From: CAYTIB01 sp964437725
GTDB taxonomy: Bacteria > UBA8248 > JACPRG01 > G963555815
NCBI GenBank assembly: GCA_964437725.1
Contig: CAYTIB010000068.1
Location: forward strand, 1 to 16,330
DNA: 16,330 nt
Direction: 5' to 3'
The number at the start of each line of letters is the position of its first letter. Positions within the stretch are counted from its first letter, which is position 1. Shown one piece after another: positions 1 through 7,740 of this stretch. A model generated the notes under the pieces. That model did not search any database and had not been told where the DNA came from. It saw only the letters and a list, made by a program, of their open reading frames with translations. A program made the translations under genes and the position numbers.

Positions 1-539
1 CCGGATTTCCGAATAGTATCGCCAAGGGATTTGAGAGACCGACCACTAATCGGCGAGTCCTCTCCGACTCGCAGACCTATCATCTGAAGACGACCATCGA
101 AAAATTCAGCTACCTCTGTTGCACCCGGCGTACCCAAAAGCCGATCTATATTATTCGCAACTTCTTGGGCAGGGTTGATCAGCAAATCAGCCCCAAAATC
201 TCGGCCTGCAATTTGCACGTCCTCCCGGAAATATGCCGGGTCCCCCACGCGCGCAATCTTTACAGGAACACCATTGGCTGCAGCCAAATGGCAAGCTGAA
301 AGGTTGATAGAATCATCACTACTGACAGCAAGTAGCATTTCTGCATCCTTCAAACCTGCATCAGACAAAACGCGAGGGTTGGCGCCATTCCCTAAAATCG
401 TCAGAGCATCTAACTTTTCGGATACTTGCTGAATCACATCTGGATTCTGATCGACGAGCACCACGTCCTGATGCTCCTGGACGAGGCGTCGAGTAATATG
501 AAAACCGACCTCACCTCCGCCAATCACGATAATTCGCAC
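1..539 (-). CDS. trkA: Trk potassium uptake regulator TrkA, N-terminal part (runs off window)
   Basis: About 179 residues are visible from a GTG start at 539; the rest lies beyond base 1. The protein opens with the Rossmann glycine motif VIGGGEVG (G7, G9, G12), followed by LVDQNPD, the acidic end of the second strand, as in the RCK/TrkA-N domain. It then runs into a segment like the start of the TrkA-C domain (VGEDSPISGRSL). TrkA is the peripheral cytoplasmic NAD(H)- and nucleotide-binding subunit that gates the TrkH/TrkG potassium channel. Full-length bacterial TrkA usually has two such RCK repeats (about 450 residues), so only the first is seen. GTG at 539 is chosen because the family begins right at this strand. 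Its ribosome site is odd: only a run of eight G lies just upstream, and a better-initiated frame overlaps the start out of frame. TrkH is not in view. Confidence 0.93.
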   Translation of the reverse strand, partial: MRIIVIGGGEVGFHITRRLVQEHQDVVLVDQNPDVIQQVSEKLDALTILGNGANPRVLSDAGLKDAEMLLAVSSDDSINLSACHLAAANGVPVKIARVGDPAYFREDVQIAGRDFGADLLINPAQEVANNIDRLLGTPGATEVAEFFDGRLQMIGLRVGEDSPISGRSLKSLGDTIRKS

Positions 540-607
540 AACCCCCCCCGCATCAAATAAAGTAACTCTGGACGAATTTGGATTCTAAACCTACGTTCAG
601 CAAACAT
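524..607 (-). other. Possible leader reading frame overlapping the trkA start
   Basis: A 27-codon frame opens with ATG at 607, directly behind GGGGAGGAG, the strongest Shine-Dalgarno-like sequence near trkA. It reads MFAERRFRIQIRPELL and on through the eight-G tract (542-549 on the plus strand read as C), ending at TGA 15 bases inside trkA. It is out of frame with trkA by one base; a single added G would join it to trkA as an N-terminal extension. It could be a leader peptide coupled to trkA, a slippage-controlled start, an artefact of a miscounted homopolymer, or chance. It resembles no protein known to me. Confidence 0.25.
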
Positions 608-675
608 CTCCTCCCCTATGGCTTTTAGTTAACCGCCCTAAAGGATGTTTAACAAACTTCAGATGAAACGCTAGC

Positions 676-703
676 AATCTATTCAACTCATCGCGAATGT
701 CAA
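676..703 (-). promoter_or_regulatory. Likely sigma-70 promoter for trkA
   Basis: On the minus strand a perfect TTGACA (698-703) is followed after 16 bases by TAGATT (676-681, four of six matches to TATAAT). Transcription would start near 669. That gives a leader of about 130 bases ahead of trkA, holding the possible leader frame. The promoter sits just past the stop of the helicase gene, so trkA need not depend on read-through. Confidence 0.5.
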
Positions 704-716
704 CAATCCTGCGTGG

Positions 717-2846
717 TTAATTCTCTGAAGAATCCGTTTGATCAAAATATTCATCTACCCAATTAGCACCATTTCCACCACCGGAATGAGATTTATTAGA
801 ATACTCTTCTTCTTTTTCACCATTCCGTATTTTTTTGTTCTCGAAGAGCTCCTCCTCGATCGCCCATTGTTCGAAAACCAACTCCGGTAGCTCTTTCAAA
901 AAACGAGAGGGCTCAGTAAAAGTTCTCGTGTGGCGACGCCCAAGTTCCAAAAGTGGATGGCACAGGTACAAATTTTCCCTGGCACGCGTCACAGCAACGT
1001 AGAAAAGCCTACGTTCCTCCTCGTCGCCATCACCTTCCCGAAGTGCGAGACTGGAGGGAAAGCGCTCTTCGACAAGCCAAAGCACAAATACCACCTTCCA
1101 TTCCAACCCTTTTGCTTGATGGATCGTGCTGAGAACAAGTGATTCTCCAAATTCCTCGTCTTCTGCGTTATCCTCTCCTATGGTATTCATTAGGGCCAAC
1201 TCACTCAGGAAGGTATTCACTGTCCCAAACTCTTCCGCAAACCGAGCCAGTTGATCAAGATCCTCCATGCGTACGGAGAAATTAGAAAAATTGCTGCTCA
1301 GATAATCATGGTAGCCATTTTCCATGACAGAACGGATCATTTCTGCCGAACTGTTCTCTTCCTTCTTGCTGTCCATACTTTGGAGGTTCTCTGCTAATCG
1401 CTGCCATTGGCCCTTAGTTCGCTTAGTGAAAATCCCCTGAAATTCATCAGTCAATAAATCTCTTATTGGGTCCTCAGACTGACAAACCACACCCCATAAC
1501 TTTTGGGCCGTTGACATACCAACGCCAGGAAGTAGCTGTAATATGCGCTTCCAAGCAACCTCATTCCTTGGATTCGCAATGACCTTCAAATGAGCTGTTA
1601 CGTCTTTGACGTGAAGCTGCTCAAAAAATCGGAGACCTGATCTGACCTGGAAGGGAATCCGCCGCCGCGTCAACTCCATTTGCAGTTCCATAGAGTGGAA
1701 GTGGGCTCGATATAGCACACCTATTTCGTCTAGCGGCATACCCTCATCACGCAACTCGGATATCCTCTGGCAAACAAAGTCAGCCTGCTGCATAACGTCC
1801 CGAACCGGAACTACGGCAGGAATCTCGCCTGACTGCTTTTCGGCTCGAAGTCGTTTTTTGAACTGGTGAGTATTTACCGAAATACTTGCATTGGCCAACT
1901 CGAGAATTTCTGGACTGCTTCTATAATTAAATTCCAACCGAAAGATACTTGCATCAGAATACCGCTTTGGAAAATCAAGAATATTCGTCGGATCTGCTCC
2001 TCGGAATGAATAAATACTCTGCGCGTCATCACCAACCACCATAAGGTTACGGTGACCTTCAGCTAATAAGTCAATCAGCCGACCTTGCAGTTTATTAATA
2101 TCCTGATACTCATCGACAAGGATGTGACGGAATTGTTCCTGGTAACGCTCTCGAATTTTCGGGCTCTCCTCCAACAAACGAAGTAAACATGTCAGCAAGT
2201 CGTCGAAATCCAGAACATTTATCTCGTATTTACGGTCGCAATACCGGTTACAGACCTTCTCAATTTCTCTCAGGCGATCTCGGAAACTACCATAACGATT
2301 CAGTACTACTTCCTCAATGGAGCTGCCCGTGTTGATGGAATAACTCCAGACATCGCGCAGGACACCCCCTTTCGGGAAAAAAGGATCTTTCGGTACACCC
2401 CTATATTCTGTTGCACAGGCATCGAACAAATTTGCAGAATCTTCCCTATCCAAAATTGAAAAATTTCCCTTGAGACCAATTTCCTCTGCATGCCGACGAA
2501 TAATGAGATTACCCAAGTGATGAAAAGTGCCTCCCCAAACACGTCGAGCATCGGATTTAACCAACTTCTCTGCCCGCCGAAGCATCTCGCCAGCAGCTTT
2601 ATTCGTAAAGGTCAGCAGAAGGATTCGCTCAGGACGTTCATCGATTTCGATGAGCCGAGCTAACCGGTAAGTCACCGTGTGGGTCTTTCCACTACCCGCT
2701 CCAGCAATAACAAGCATAGGCCCTCCCTCTGCCATAACAACCTTTAGCTGTTGATCGTTCAGATCGGTGGCATAATCAACATGAGGATGGTTCGATCCTG
2801 CCGAGGGAACCGGTCCACAACGACGAGAGAGAGAGGAAGAACTCAT
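717..2846 (-). CDS. UvrD/PcrA/Rep-type superfamily 1A DNA helicase
   Basis: This 709-residue protein is a 3'-5' ATP-dependent DNA helicase acting in DNA repair or replication restart. The superfamily 1A motifs appear in order: the Q-motif region LNDQQLKVV (about 29-37), Walker A AGAGSGKT (48-55), Walker B DEYQD (245-249), motif III GDDAQSIYSFRGA (272-284), motif IV EFNYRSS (about 305), motif V STIHQAKGLEW and motif VI FYVAVTRARENL. The C-terminal tail is acidic and glycine-rich. ATG at 2846 is chosen over a TTG 37 codons upstream because AGAGGTGAT lies seven bases before it and the extra residues look unlike a helicase. Length fits UvrD, PcrA and Rep, and I cannot decide between them, so no symbol is given. 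The gene is divergent from the DUF5989 gene, and trkA follows on the same strand after 177 bases. Confidence 0.95.
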   Translation of the reverse strand: MSSSSLSRRCGPVPSAGSNHPHVDYATDLNDQQLKVVMAEGGPMLVIAGAGSGKTHTVTYRLARLIEIDERPERILLLTFTNKAAGEMLRRAEKLVKSDARRVWGGTFHHLGNLIIRRHAEEIGLKGNFSILDREDSANLFDACATEYRGVPKDPFFPKGGVLRDVWSYSINTGSSIEEVVLNRYGSFRDRLREIEKVCNRYCDRKYEINVLDFDDLLTCLLRLLEESPKIRERYQEQFRHILVDEYQDINKLQGRLIDLLAEGHRNLMVVGDDAQSIYSFRGADPTNILDFPKRYSDASIFRLEFNYRSSPEILELANASISVNTHQFKKRLRAEKQSGEIPAVVPVRDVMQQADFVCQRISELRDEGMPLDEIGVLYRAHFHSMELQMELTRRRIPFQVRSGLRFFEQLHVKDVTAHLKVIANPRNEVAWKRILQLLPGVGMSTAQKLWGVVCQSEDPIRDLLTDEFQGIFTKRTKGQWQRLAENLQSMDSKKEENSSAEMIRSVMENGYHDYLSSNFSNFSVRMEDLDQLARFAEEFGTVNTFLSELALMNTIGEDNAEDEEFGESLVLSTIHQAKGLEWKVVFVLWLVEERFPSSLALREGDGDEEERRLFYVAVTRARENLYLCHPLLELGRRHTRTFTEPSRFLKELPELVFEQWAIEEELFENKKIRNGEKEEEYSNKSHSGGGNGANWVDEYFDQTDSSEN

Positions 2847-2972
2847 GTAAATCACCTCTTGAAGTTCTACGTGCAATCCCTGGAAAAACTTTTTTTGATT
2901 GCTCCAACTTGGGACTTCAGTAAATGAGGAAAACAACTCACAACCGTTCCCTTTCAAATCCTAAATGATTCC

Positions 2973-3002
2973 TTGGCATCCTAGATTCTCTTGTGCTATA
3001 TA
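2973..3002 (+). promoter_or_regulatory. Extended -10 promoter for the DUF5989 gene
   Basis: TTGGCA (2973-2978) is followed after 18 bases by TATATA (2997-3002), which is preceded by TGC, giving the extended -10 pattern TGnTATA. Transcription would begin at about 3009. The alternating TATATATATA block reads the same on both strands, so it may also serve the divergent helicase gene, although no good -35 box was found in that direction. The interval 2847-3079 holds nothing else I recognise. Confidence 0.45.
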
Positions 3003-3008
3003 TATGCG

Positions 3009-3022
3009 CGCACTGCTGTGCG
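3009..3022. repeat. Small inverted repeat at the probable transcript start
   Basis: CGCAC and GTGCG flank a four-base TGCT loop. The hairpin starts about where the DUF5989 transcript should begin. It could be a 5' stabilising stem or a repressor half-site pair. A five-base stem is short and may be chance. Confidence 0.3.
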
Positions 3023-3079
3023 ACAGGCTACGCGTGGCCTACTCGGTGGTGCCCCTTGGTTCGCATTGGAGTCTGAGGC

Positions 3080-3238
3080 ATGAGCAACGTTAGCCTACTT
3101 TCTGAGTTCTGGGATTTTCTAAAGTATCGCAAGAAGTGGTGGCTCGCCCCGATTTTGATCATGCTGGTGTTACTGAGCTTTCTGATCATCTTCACGGAGG
3201 GATCGGCTCTAGCACCTTTTATTTACGCAATTTTCTAG
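3080..3238 (+). CDS. DUF5989 family small membrane protein (52 residues)
   Basis: ATG at 3080 has GGAG eight bases upstream, and the frame closes with TAG at 3236-3238. The protein has a short N-terminal segment LLSEFWDFLKYRKKWW, one hydrophobic helix (about residues 22-38), and the C-terminal signature GSALAPFIYAIF. These are hallmarks of DUF5989, a family of about 50 residues that I know mainly as a neighbour of NodU-like carbamoyltransferases and SxtJ proteins. The conserved KYRKKWW stretch before the helix suggests an inner-membrane protein with its positive end inside. Its biochemical role is unknown; a partner or anchor for the carbamoyltransferase is inference. It is the only plus-strand gene here. 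It is convergent with the carbamoyltransferase (118 bases between the stops, with no clear terminator) and divergent from the helicase. That orientation is unusual because the family normally travels in the same operon. Confidence 0.92.
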   Translation: MSNVSLLSEFWDFLKYRKKWWLAPILIMLVLLSFLIIFTEGSALAPFIYAIF

Positions 3239-3356
3239 TTGTCTGGCGTAAAACCGCGGGGAAAGTTGGACCTCATCTTCTTGGGGATACCGGAAAACAA
3301 CTGGGGGCAAGTAGGCCTCCATTGATTTTCGATTGCAAGTGGTTAAAGGTCCACCT

Positions 3357-5105
3357 CTAATCTAATTCAAACTGCAAACGCCAGTCCACATCCTCCTCCA
3401 GTTCCGGCTGCAATTTCTTATCGAGAAGGAAGTTTCCAATCGCTAAGAAGTCCATATCCGTGCGCATAAAACAAAGATAGGCATCTGCGGGCGTACGAAC
3501 AATCGGCTCCCCCCGAACGTTGAATGAGGTGTTGATAATCACCGGAACCCCTGTTCGTGCTTCAAACGCCTTAAGTAAACTATAGTAGAGAGGGTTCTCG
3601 TCTTCAGTAACAGTTTGAATCCTAGCGGAGTTGTCCACATGGGTCACAGATGGAATCTCTCGCTTACCCTCACGTACATCAGCCACTAGCAACATATAAG
3701 GGCTTGGGTGTTCAAGATCGAACCATTCCGAGCAACGCTCCATAGTCACTGACGGAGCAAAGGGCCTAAACCCTTCTCGGAACTTTATTCGCATGTTCAC
3801 CGTGTTTCGCATCTCTGGATCCCTAGCATCGCCCAGGATGCTCCGGCTACCAAGAGCTCGTGGGCCAAACTCCATTCGACCCTGAAACCATCCGATTACG
3901 TTCTTTTCTTCAATTAACTGAGCCACTTCGCTAGTCAACTGATCCGAAGTCAACTTCTTATAAGGAACGCCTTTATCGTCAAGAAACTTACTTATTTCCT
4001 CATTGGAATACTCAGGTCCTAGATAAGCGTTGGGAAGTGCCGGTTGTCGCTCTTTCCCCAAATAACGATGCCAGATAAGTTTTGCCACACCAACAGCGCC
4101 TCCGGCGTCTCCAGCAGCAGGCTGAACATAGATATCTTCAAACGGGGTTTCCCTGAGGATTCTTCCGTTGGCCACACAGTTGAGTGCCACGCCACCAGCA
4201 AGACATATATTTTCGATCTTAGTCTCGGCGTACAGGCTTCGGCAAAGACGCAACACGACTTCTTCCGTCACCTTCTGAATTGACGCAGCGATGTCAAATT
4301 CCCTTTGCTCAAGCCACGTTTCAGCTACCCTCGGTGGACCACCAAAGAGTTTATTAAATCGCTCATTGATCATTTTCAAATCATAGGTATAAGCAAAGTA
4401 ATCCATATTTAGTCTGAAGCTTCCATCCGACTTGACATCAATCAAATTGCTCATCATCAAGTCAAAATACTTCGGCTCCCCGTAGGGTGCTAGGCCCATA
4501 ACCTTGTATTCCCCGCTGTTAACCTTAAACCCAAGATAATATGTCAAGGCGGTATATAGGAGTCCAAGCGAATGGGGAAATCGAATTTCGTGAGTTAAAG
4601 TAATTTCTGTCCCTCGTCCAATTCCCTTCGTAGCTGTCGCCCACTCCCCAACACCGTCTAGCGTCAAAATAGCAGCCTCATTGAAAGGGGAACAATAGTA
4701 AGCACTAGCCGCATGGGATTCATGATGCTCAGAGAAAAAAACCTCCCCTTCATATTCAGGCAACAACTTATGGATGGTCTTTCTCATAAAGATTTTTTCT
4801 TTAAGCCATAGAGGAATAGCCAGAACCCATGACTTAATGCCCCGCGGTGCAACTGCCAAATAAGTTTCTAAGATCCGCTCAAATTTAATAAAGGGCTTAT
4901 CATAAAATCCGACATAATCCAGTTCTGACATCTCAATACCGCCTTCTTCCAAACAGTACCGGACCGCATTCAGTGGAAAATCCGAATCTTGTTTCTTCCG
5001 TGTAAACCGCTCCTCCGAAGCAGCGGCAATAATCTCTCCATCTCGGACCAGGCATGCGGCAGCATCATGATAGAAACAAGAGACCCCGAGGATTTGAGTA
5101 GCCAT
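3357..5105 (-). CDS. NodU/CmcH family carbamoyltransferase
   Basis: This 582-residue cytoplasmic enzyme should transfer a carbamoyl group from carbamoyl phosphate to a hydroxyl through a carbamoyl-adenylate, as in NodU, CmcH and TobZ. The N-terminal Kae1-like domain shows YHDAAACLV (12-20), the metal/nucleotide motif HHESHAAS (127-134), GVGEWAT (151-157), SGEYKVMGLAPYG (197-209) and AGGVALNCVANG. The C-terminal carbamoyltransferase/YrdC-like domain shows GRMEFGPRALGSRSILG, FREGFRPFAPSV and NTSFNVRGEPIV. All expected motifs are intact and length is normal. ATG at 5105 has AGAGGG eight bases upstream. It follows the SxtJ gene by 38 bases, so the two are probably co-transcribed. The acceptor is unknown; a sugar, polysaccharide or lipid-linked product is plausible given the membrane and SGNH partners. 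No antibiotic or Nod-factor genes lie nearby. Confidence 0.95.
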   Translation of the reverse strand: MATQILGVSCFYHDAAACLVRDGEIIAAASEERFTRKKQDSDFPLNAVRYCLEEGGIEMSELDYVGFYDKPFIKFERILETYLAVAPRGIKSWVLAIPLWLKEKIFMRKTIHKLLPEYEGEVFFSEHHESHAASAYYCSPFNEAAILTLDGVGEWATATKGIGRGTEITLTHEIRFPHSLGLLYTALTYYLGFKVNSGEYKVMGLAPYGEPKYFDLMMSNLIDVKSDGSFRLNMDYFAYTYDLKMINERFNKLFGGPPRVAETWLEQREFDIAASIQKVTEEVVLRLCRSLYAETKIENICLAGGVALNCVANGRILRETPFEDIYVQPAAGDAGGAVGVAKLIWHRYLGKERQPALPNAYLGPEYSNEEISKFLDDKGVPYKKLTSDQLTSEVAQLIEEKNVIGWFQGRMEFGPRALGSRSILGDARDPEMRNTVNMRIKFREGFRPFAPSVTMERCSEWFDLEHPSPYMLLVADVREGKREIPSVTHVDNSARIQTVTEDENPLYYSLLKAFEARTGVPVIINTSFNVRGEPIVRTPADAYLCFMRTDMDFLAIGNFLLDKKLQPELEEDVDWRLQFELD

Positions 5106-5143
5106 AGAATTTCCCTCTAAGTACGTTAAGTCACATACTACGC

Positions 5144-5395
5144 TTAGAACTGCCTCGAGTAGGACGAACGGTCGAATGGTTGGTCTTCCCTATCGTTCCA
5201 GTAGGTCTCCAACTCCGGCTCAATTCGAAGCGACAACAAATCTTTTCCGATCATCCGCATAAAAAGAGAAACGGGCGTTATGATGAGAAAAAAGAAAAGC
5301 ACAAGGAGAATTCGTGTATTAACCCATCCTAGTGCGTGCGCAAATTTCATCCACCCCTTAAAAAGGAACTTACCTAATTTGACGATTCTGCTCAT
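5144..5395 (-). CDS. SxtJ family small membrane protein
   Basis: The 83-residue protein has a basic N-terminal segment, one long hydrophobic helix (about residues 26-47) and a polar tail rich in acidic and aromatic residues. The core VNTRILLVLFFFLIITPVSL followed by FMRMIGKDLL matches what I know of the SxtJ family, named from the saxitoxin cluster and commonly next to carbamoyltransferases. Its function is unknown; as an inner-membrane protein it may anchor or assist the carbamoyltransferase. ATG at 5395 is chosen because AAAGGA lies nine bases upstream; the longer frame from 5467 would run 98 bases inside the hydrolase gene. With this start it still overlaps the end of the SGNH hydrolase gene by 26 bases, indicating translational coupling, and the carbamoyltransferase follows 38 bases later. 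Confidence 0.88.
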   Translation of the reverse strand: MSRIVKLGKFLFKGWMKFAHALGWVNTRILLVLFFFLIITPVSLFMRMIGKDLLSLRIEPELETYWNDREDQPFDRSSYSRQF

Positions 5396-6680
5396 TATCC
5401 GAAGTCCTTTTAGAATTTTGTTTTTCCCCACCATGCATTCTCTTTGAAAGCAGATCGTTAGAACCAAGAAAACGAACTAGCGTACGAGCTAATACTCGGT
5501 TCCCTAGTGGGGCAAAATGTTTATCGTAGCGCAGGTACAGGCGTTTTTCGTCATATGGATCCAAAATCCGAACCAAATTCAGATATGGAACCCCTCTTTT
5601 CTTTAGCCACCGCAGGAGCAGGTTCCCGGTATTTTGACCCGGTCTACCCACCTCATGGGTAAATTGGGGAGTCAGATAAGGTTGATGGGATTCGTAAAGA
5701 TGAGGGATAAGTATCACAGCCAACGGCACGGACCGGTCCTTAGCCAACTGGACCATCGCCTCTAGTAAAGCCAATCCCTTCAACCAATTTTCCCGATCCT
5801 GTTCTTGTAGCTTTGCCCGGATTGCTTTTGGACTCAATCCCTGGATTCTTAATGAGTCCTCCGTGACCTCCGCCGCCGAAGCTCTACCCCAAAAATCTAG
5901 TCTGGAGGATCGGCTCAAATTTTTCCGTAGTCGGTATAAACGCTCCCCGAGAAAATGATAGAAATGCGAGTGTTCCCGAAGAAATCTTTTTGCCACTTCG
6001 GGCAAAAAATTGAACCGGGTCGAACGAACTCGAAGAACATCTTCACCTTTCAAACGCACCCGCCCCTCTGCGTCGACAAATAAGCCCTCACGGAGAAATC
6101 CGGGCAATCCGTCCTTTTCATTCCCCCATTCCTGCTTCGCTAAGTTCCAGTCGTTCCAAGGCAAAATCCCTACAACCACCAGATCCGGATTGTAACGGAA
6201 CACCTTGTGCTTAAGAACAAGGTAGTAATGCGCTAGATTATAACCTGGAACACCACCGTTGATGATCTCGTAACGATGACCGTTTTTGGTACCCTGATTT
6301 AACTTAACCCCTAACAATGCAGGATACGTCTCGTCGTTCTCAACACCAAGTCCGAAAGTGAACGAATCCCCCAAAAAAAAGATTCGAAATGTTCCGGGCG
6401 GCTTAGCTAGTTTAACCTCAGGCCCACGAAACCCCTCCCTATTCACGCGAACACTAACTTGGAAGTCCTTATATGGGCTTTCATGAAGATAATCCGTCCC
6501 CGGACGCAACTCAAAAAGCCACTTATCGTTGGCCTGATAGATAGGTGGCGCAAAACTCTTTCGTGAATGTAAAAAACTCAGTATCTGGGGATCGTAATAA
6601 CGAACAAAGACCTCAGCCCCCAGTAGCACCAGGGCCAAAGAAAAGAAAAGCAAGAGAGTCTTCTGAATCCATAATTTCAT
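5370..6680 (-). CDS. Membrane-anchored SGNH/GDSL-type hydrolase
   Basis: This 436-residue protein begins with a signal-anchor helix (about residues 6-26), placing the rest outside the inner membrane. SGNH motifs are visible: block I GDSFTFG with the nucleophile at Ser106, NGGVPGYN as block II, PWND in the block III position, and DKH with Asp386 and His388 as block V. Such enzymes are esterases or O-acyl transferases; with a carbamoyltransferase downstream, a role in trimming or modifying an ester-decorated glycan is plausible but unproven. The C-terminal 40 residues are polar and basic and are partly overlapped by the SxtJ gene. ATG at 6680 lacks a Shine-Dalgarno sequence (CCTCC sits there instead), so the start is less certain than the fold. 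It is first in the hydrolase, SxtJ, carbamoyltransferase unit. Confidence 0.88.
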   Translation of the reverse strand: MKLWIQKTLLLFFSLALVLLGAEVFVRYYDPQILSFLHSRKSFAPPIYQANDKWLFELRPGTDYLHESPYKDFQVSVRVNREGFRGPEVKLAKPPGTFRIFFLGDSFTFGLGVENDETYPALLGVKLNQGTKNGHRYEIINGGVPGYNLAHYYLVLKHKVFRYNPDLVVVGILPWNDWNLAKQEWGNEKDGLPGFLREGLFVDAEGRVRLKGEDVLRVRSTRFNFLPEVAKRFLREHSHFYHFLGERLYRLRKNLSRSSRLDFWGRASAAEVTEDSLRIQGLSPKAIRAKLQEQDRENWLKGLALLEAMVQLAKDRSVPLAVILIPHLYESHQPYLTPQFTHEVGRPGQNTGNLLLRWLKKRGVPYLNLVRILDPYDEKRLYLRYDKHFAPLGNRVLARTLVRFLGSNDLLSKRMHGGEKQNSKRTSDNEQNRQIR

Positions 6681-6956
6681 TGGGCGGAGGAACTACGCTG
6701 GGCTGATTCAAACATCTGTTACGCAACTCTAGAGAGTATAGGACAGCAGTTCGAAAAACAGAGTGAGCCCAATCACCTAAAACTCTCTCTTAGTCAGCAC
6801 GGCCGAGGTCAACAATCAATGGTCATCTTGCCATGGAGCGAGACCCACCGCAAGCGCTCTCTTCTCCTCTTCAATCTTGCGAAATCTCAACAAACTCGCG
6901 ATCAAGCCAGGCACCTACCATCTACGTGGAACTAAGTGTAAGCGGGAACATCTTCC
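6681..6956. other. Intergenic region before the SGNH hydrolase gene
   Basis: These 276 bases separate the phosphatase stop from the hydrolase start. On the minus strand TATACT (6735-6740) is a fair -10 box about 55 bases before the hydrolase ATG, but no matching -35 box is seen. The palindrome CTCTAGAG (6727-6734) overlaps the expected start of transcription; its extended form CTCTAGAGAG (6727-6736) recurs in front of ccsA. A five-base stem (6944-6957) abuts the phosphatase stop but lacks a T-run. No convincing gene is present. Confidence 0.4.
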
Positions 6957-7652
6957 CTACTCTGAGTCCTCGTCTGGCGACCACCGAGGCTCTCCCTCCC
7001 GATAAAAATACGGCGAGGTACGCAATGAAGGTTCCATATATCCCTCGACGCCATGCAAATGGGTCATGACATTCATGTAATGTACCGCCCAACCTAATTT
7101 TGTGTATTCCAGAAGAGTTACCCCCGTAAACCCCTGACGGAGTTGACGAAAACGTTTTAAAGATAAGCCAAGTAATCGGCAAAGTGCGGCTACGATGGCC
7201 AAATTATGACTAACTAAAACAATATTTTCATCCAAGTGAGCTTCCGCTAGTTCGCAAACTGTACTCCAGGTTCTTTCCTGAAGCTCGACAAGGGATTCTC
7301 CCCCTGAGATAACAATCCTGCTTGGATCCTGCCGCCACGATTCGAGAAATTCTGGTTGTTGGTCCCGAAGTTCCTCAAAAGTCAGTCCCTCAATCTCACC
7401 TTGATTCATCTCTCGGAGGCCCACATGCGCGCGGACCTCTAATTTATGGGGTTCAGCTAATATTTTTGCCGTCTGAAATGCCCGGCTAAGATCGCTCGAA
7501 TAGACAGCCTGTATCGATTTAGATCTAAACGCATTCGCTAGTGCTTGGGCCTGCAGGAAACCAGTTTTGGTCAATTCAATATCGGTTACTCCTAGGATAC
7601 GCTGCTCCACATTCCAGAGGGTCTCACCGTGCCTAACTAGGTAAACAAACAT
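6957..7652 (-). CDS. Histidine phosphatase family protein (phosphoglycerate mutase-like)
   Basis: This 231-residue cytoplasmic enzyme belongs to the branch of the histidine phosphatase superfamily that contains cofactor-dependent phosphoglycerate mutase and alpha-ribazole phosphatase (CobC). The catalytic motif LVRHGETLWN puts the phosphorylated histidine at position 8, SSDLSRAFQTA carries the conserved arginine, REMNQGEIEGLT carries the catalytic acid (Glu81), and VSHN gives the second histidine (149). ATG at 7652 is chosen because GGAGGGG lies upstream and the motif should sit near the N-terminus; the open frame extends 21 codons further without resemblance. It is last in the ccsA-hemACD unit, 88 bases after hemD. 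The location might hint at tetrapyrrole or cobamide chemistry, but no cobalamin genes are in view and the substrate cannot be told from sequence. Confidence 0.9.
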   Translation of the reverse strand: MFVYLVRHGETLWNVEQRILGVTDIELTKTGFLQAQALANAFRSKSIQAVYSSDLSRAFQTAKILAEPHKLEVRAHVGLREMNQGEIEGLTFEELRDQQPEFLESWRQDPSRIVISGGESLVELQERTWSTVCELAEAHLDENIVLVSHNLAIVAALCRLLGLSLKRFRQLRQGFTGVTLLEYTKLGWAVHYMNVMTHLHGVEGYMEPSLRTSPYFYREGEPRWSPDEDSE

Positions 7653-7740
7653 TCTTTGTATCCCCTCCAAAACTTCATAGCAAAGCAAAACCTCCCTACT
7701 GTTTTTGCCTAGCACAATCAGTTCAAAACCAGAAAATCAG

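Noticed and set aside
2847..2957. N-terminal extension of the helicase from a TTG at 2957
   Set aside because: The extra 37 residues do not resemble a helicase N-terminus, and the ATG at 2846 has a strong AGAGGTGAT site.
3239..3356. GTGG/CCAC pairing near 3339-3354 as a bidirectional terminator
   Set aside because: A four-base stem with an eight-base loop and no T-runs is not a credible terminator.
6816..6914. 32-codon minus-strand frame from GTG at 6914 (opening VPGLIASLLRFRKIEEEKRA)
   Set aside because: It has a plausible amphipathic look but weak initiation, no known relative, and lies in a gap where such a length is expected by chance.
6944..6957. GGGAA/TTCCC stem-loop at the phosphatase stop as a terminator
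   Set aside because: There are only five pairs and no following T-run on the minus strand.
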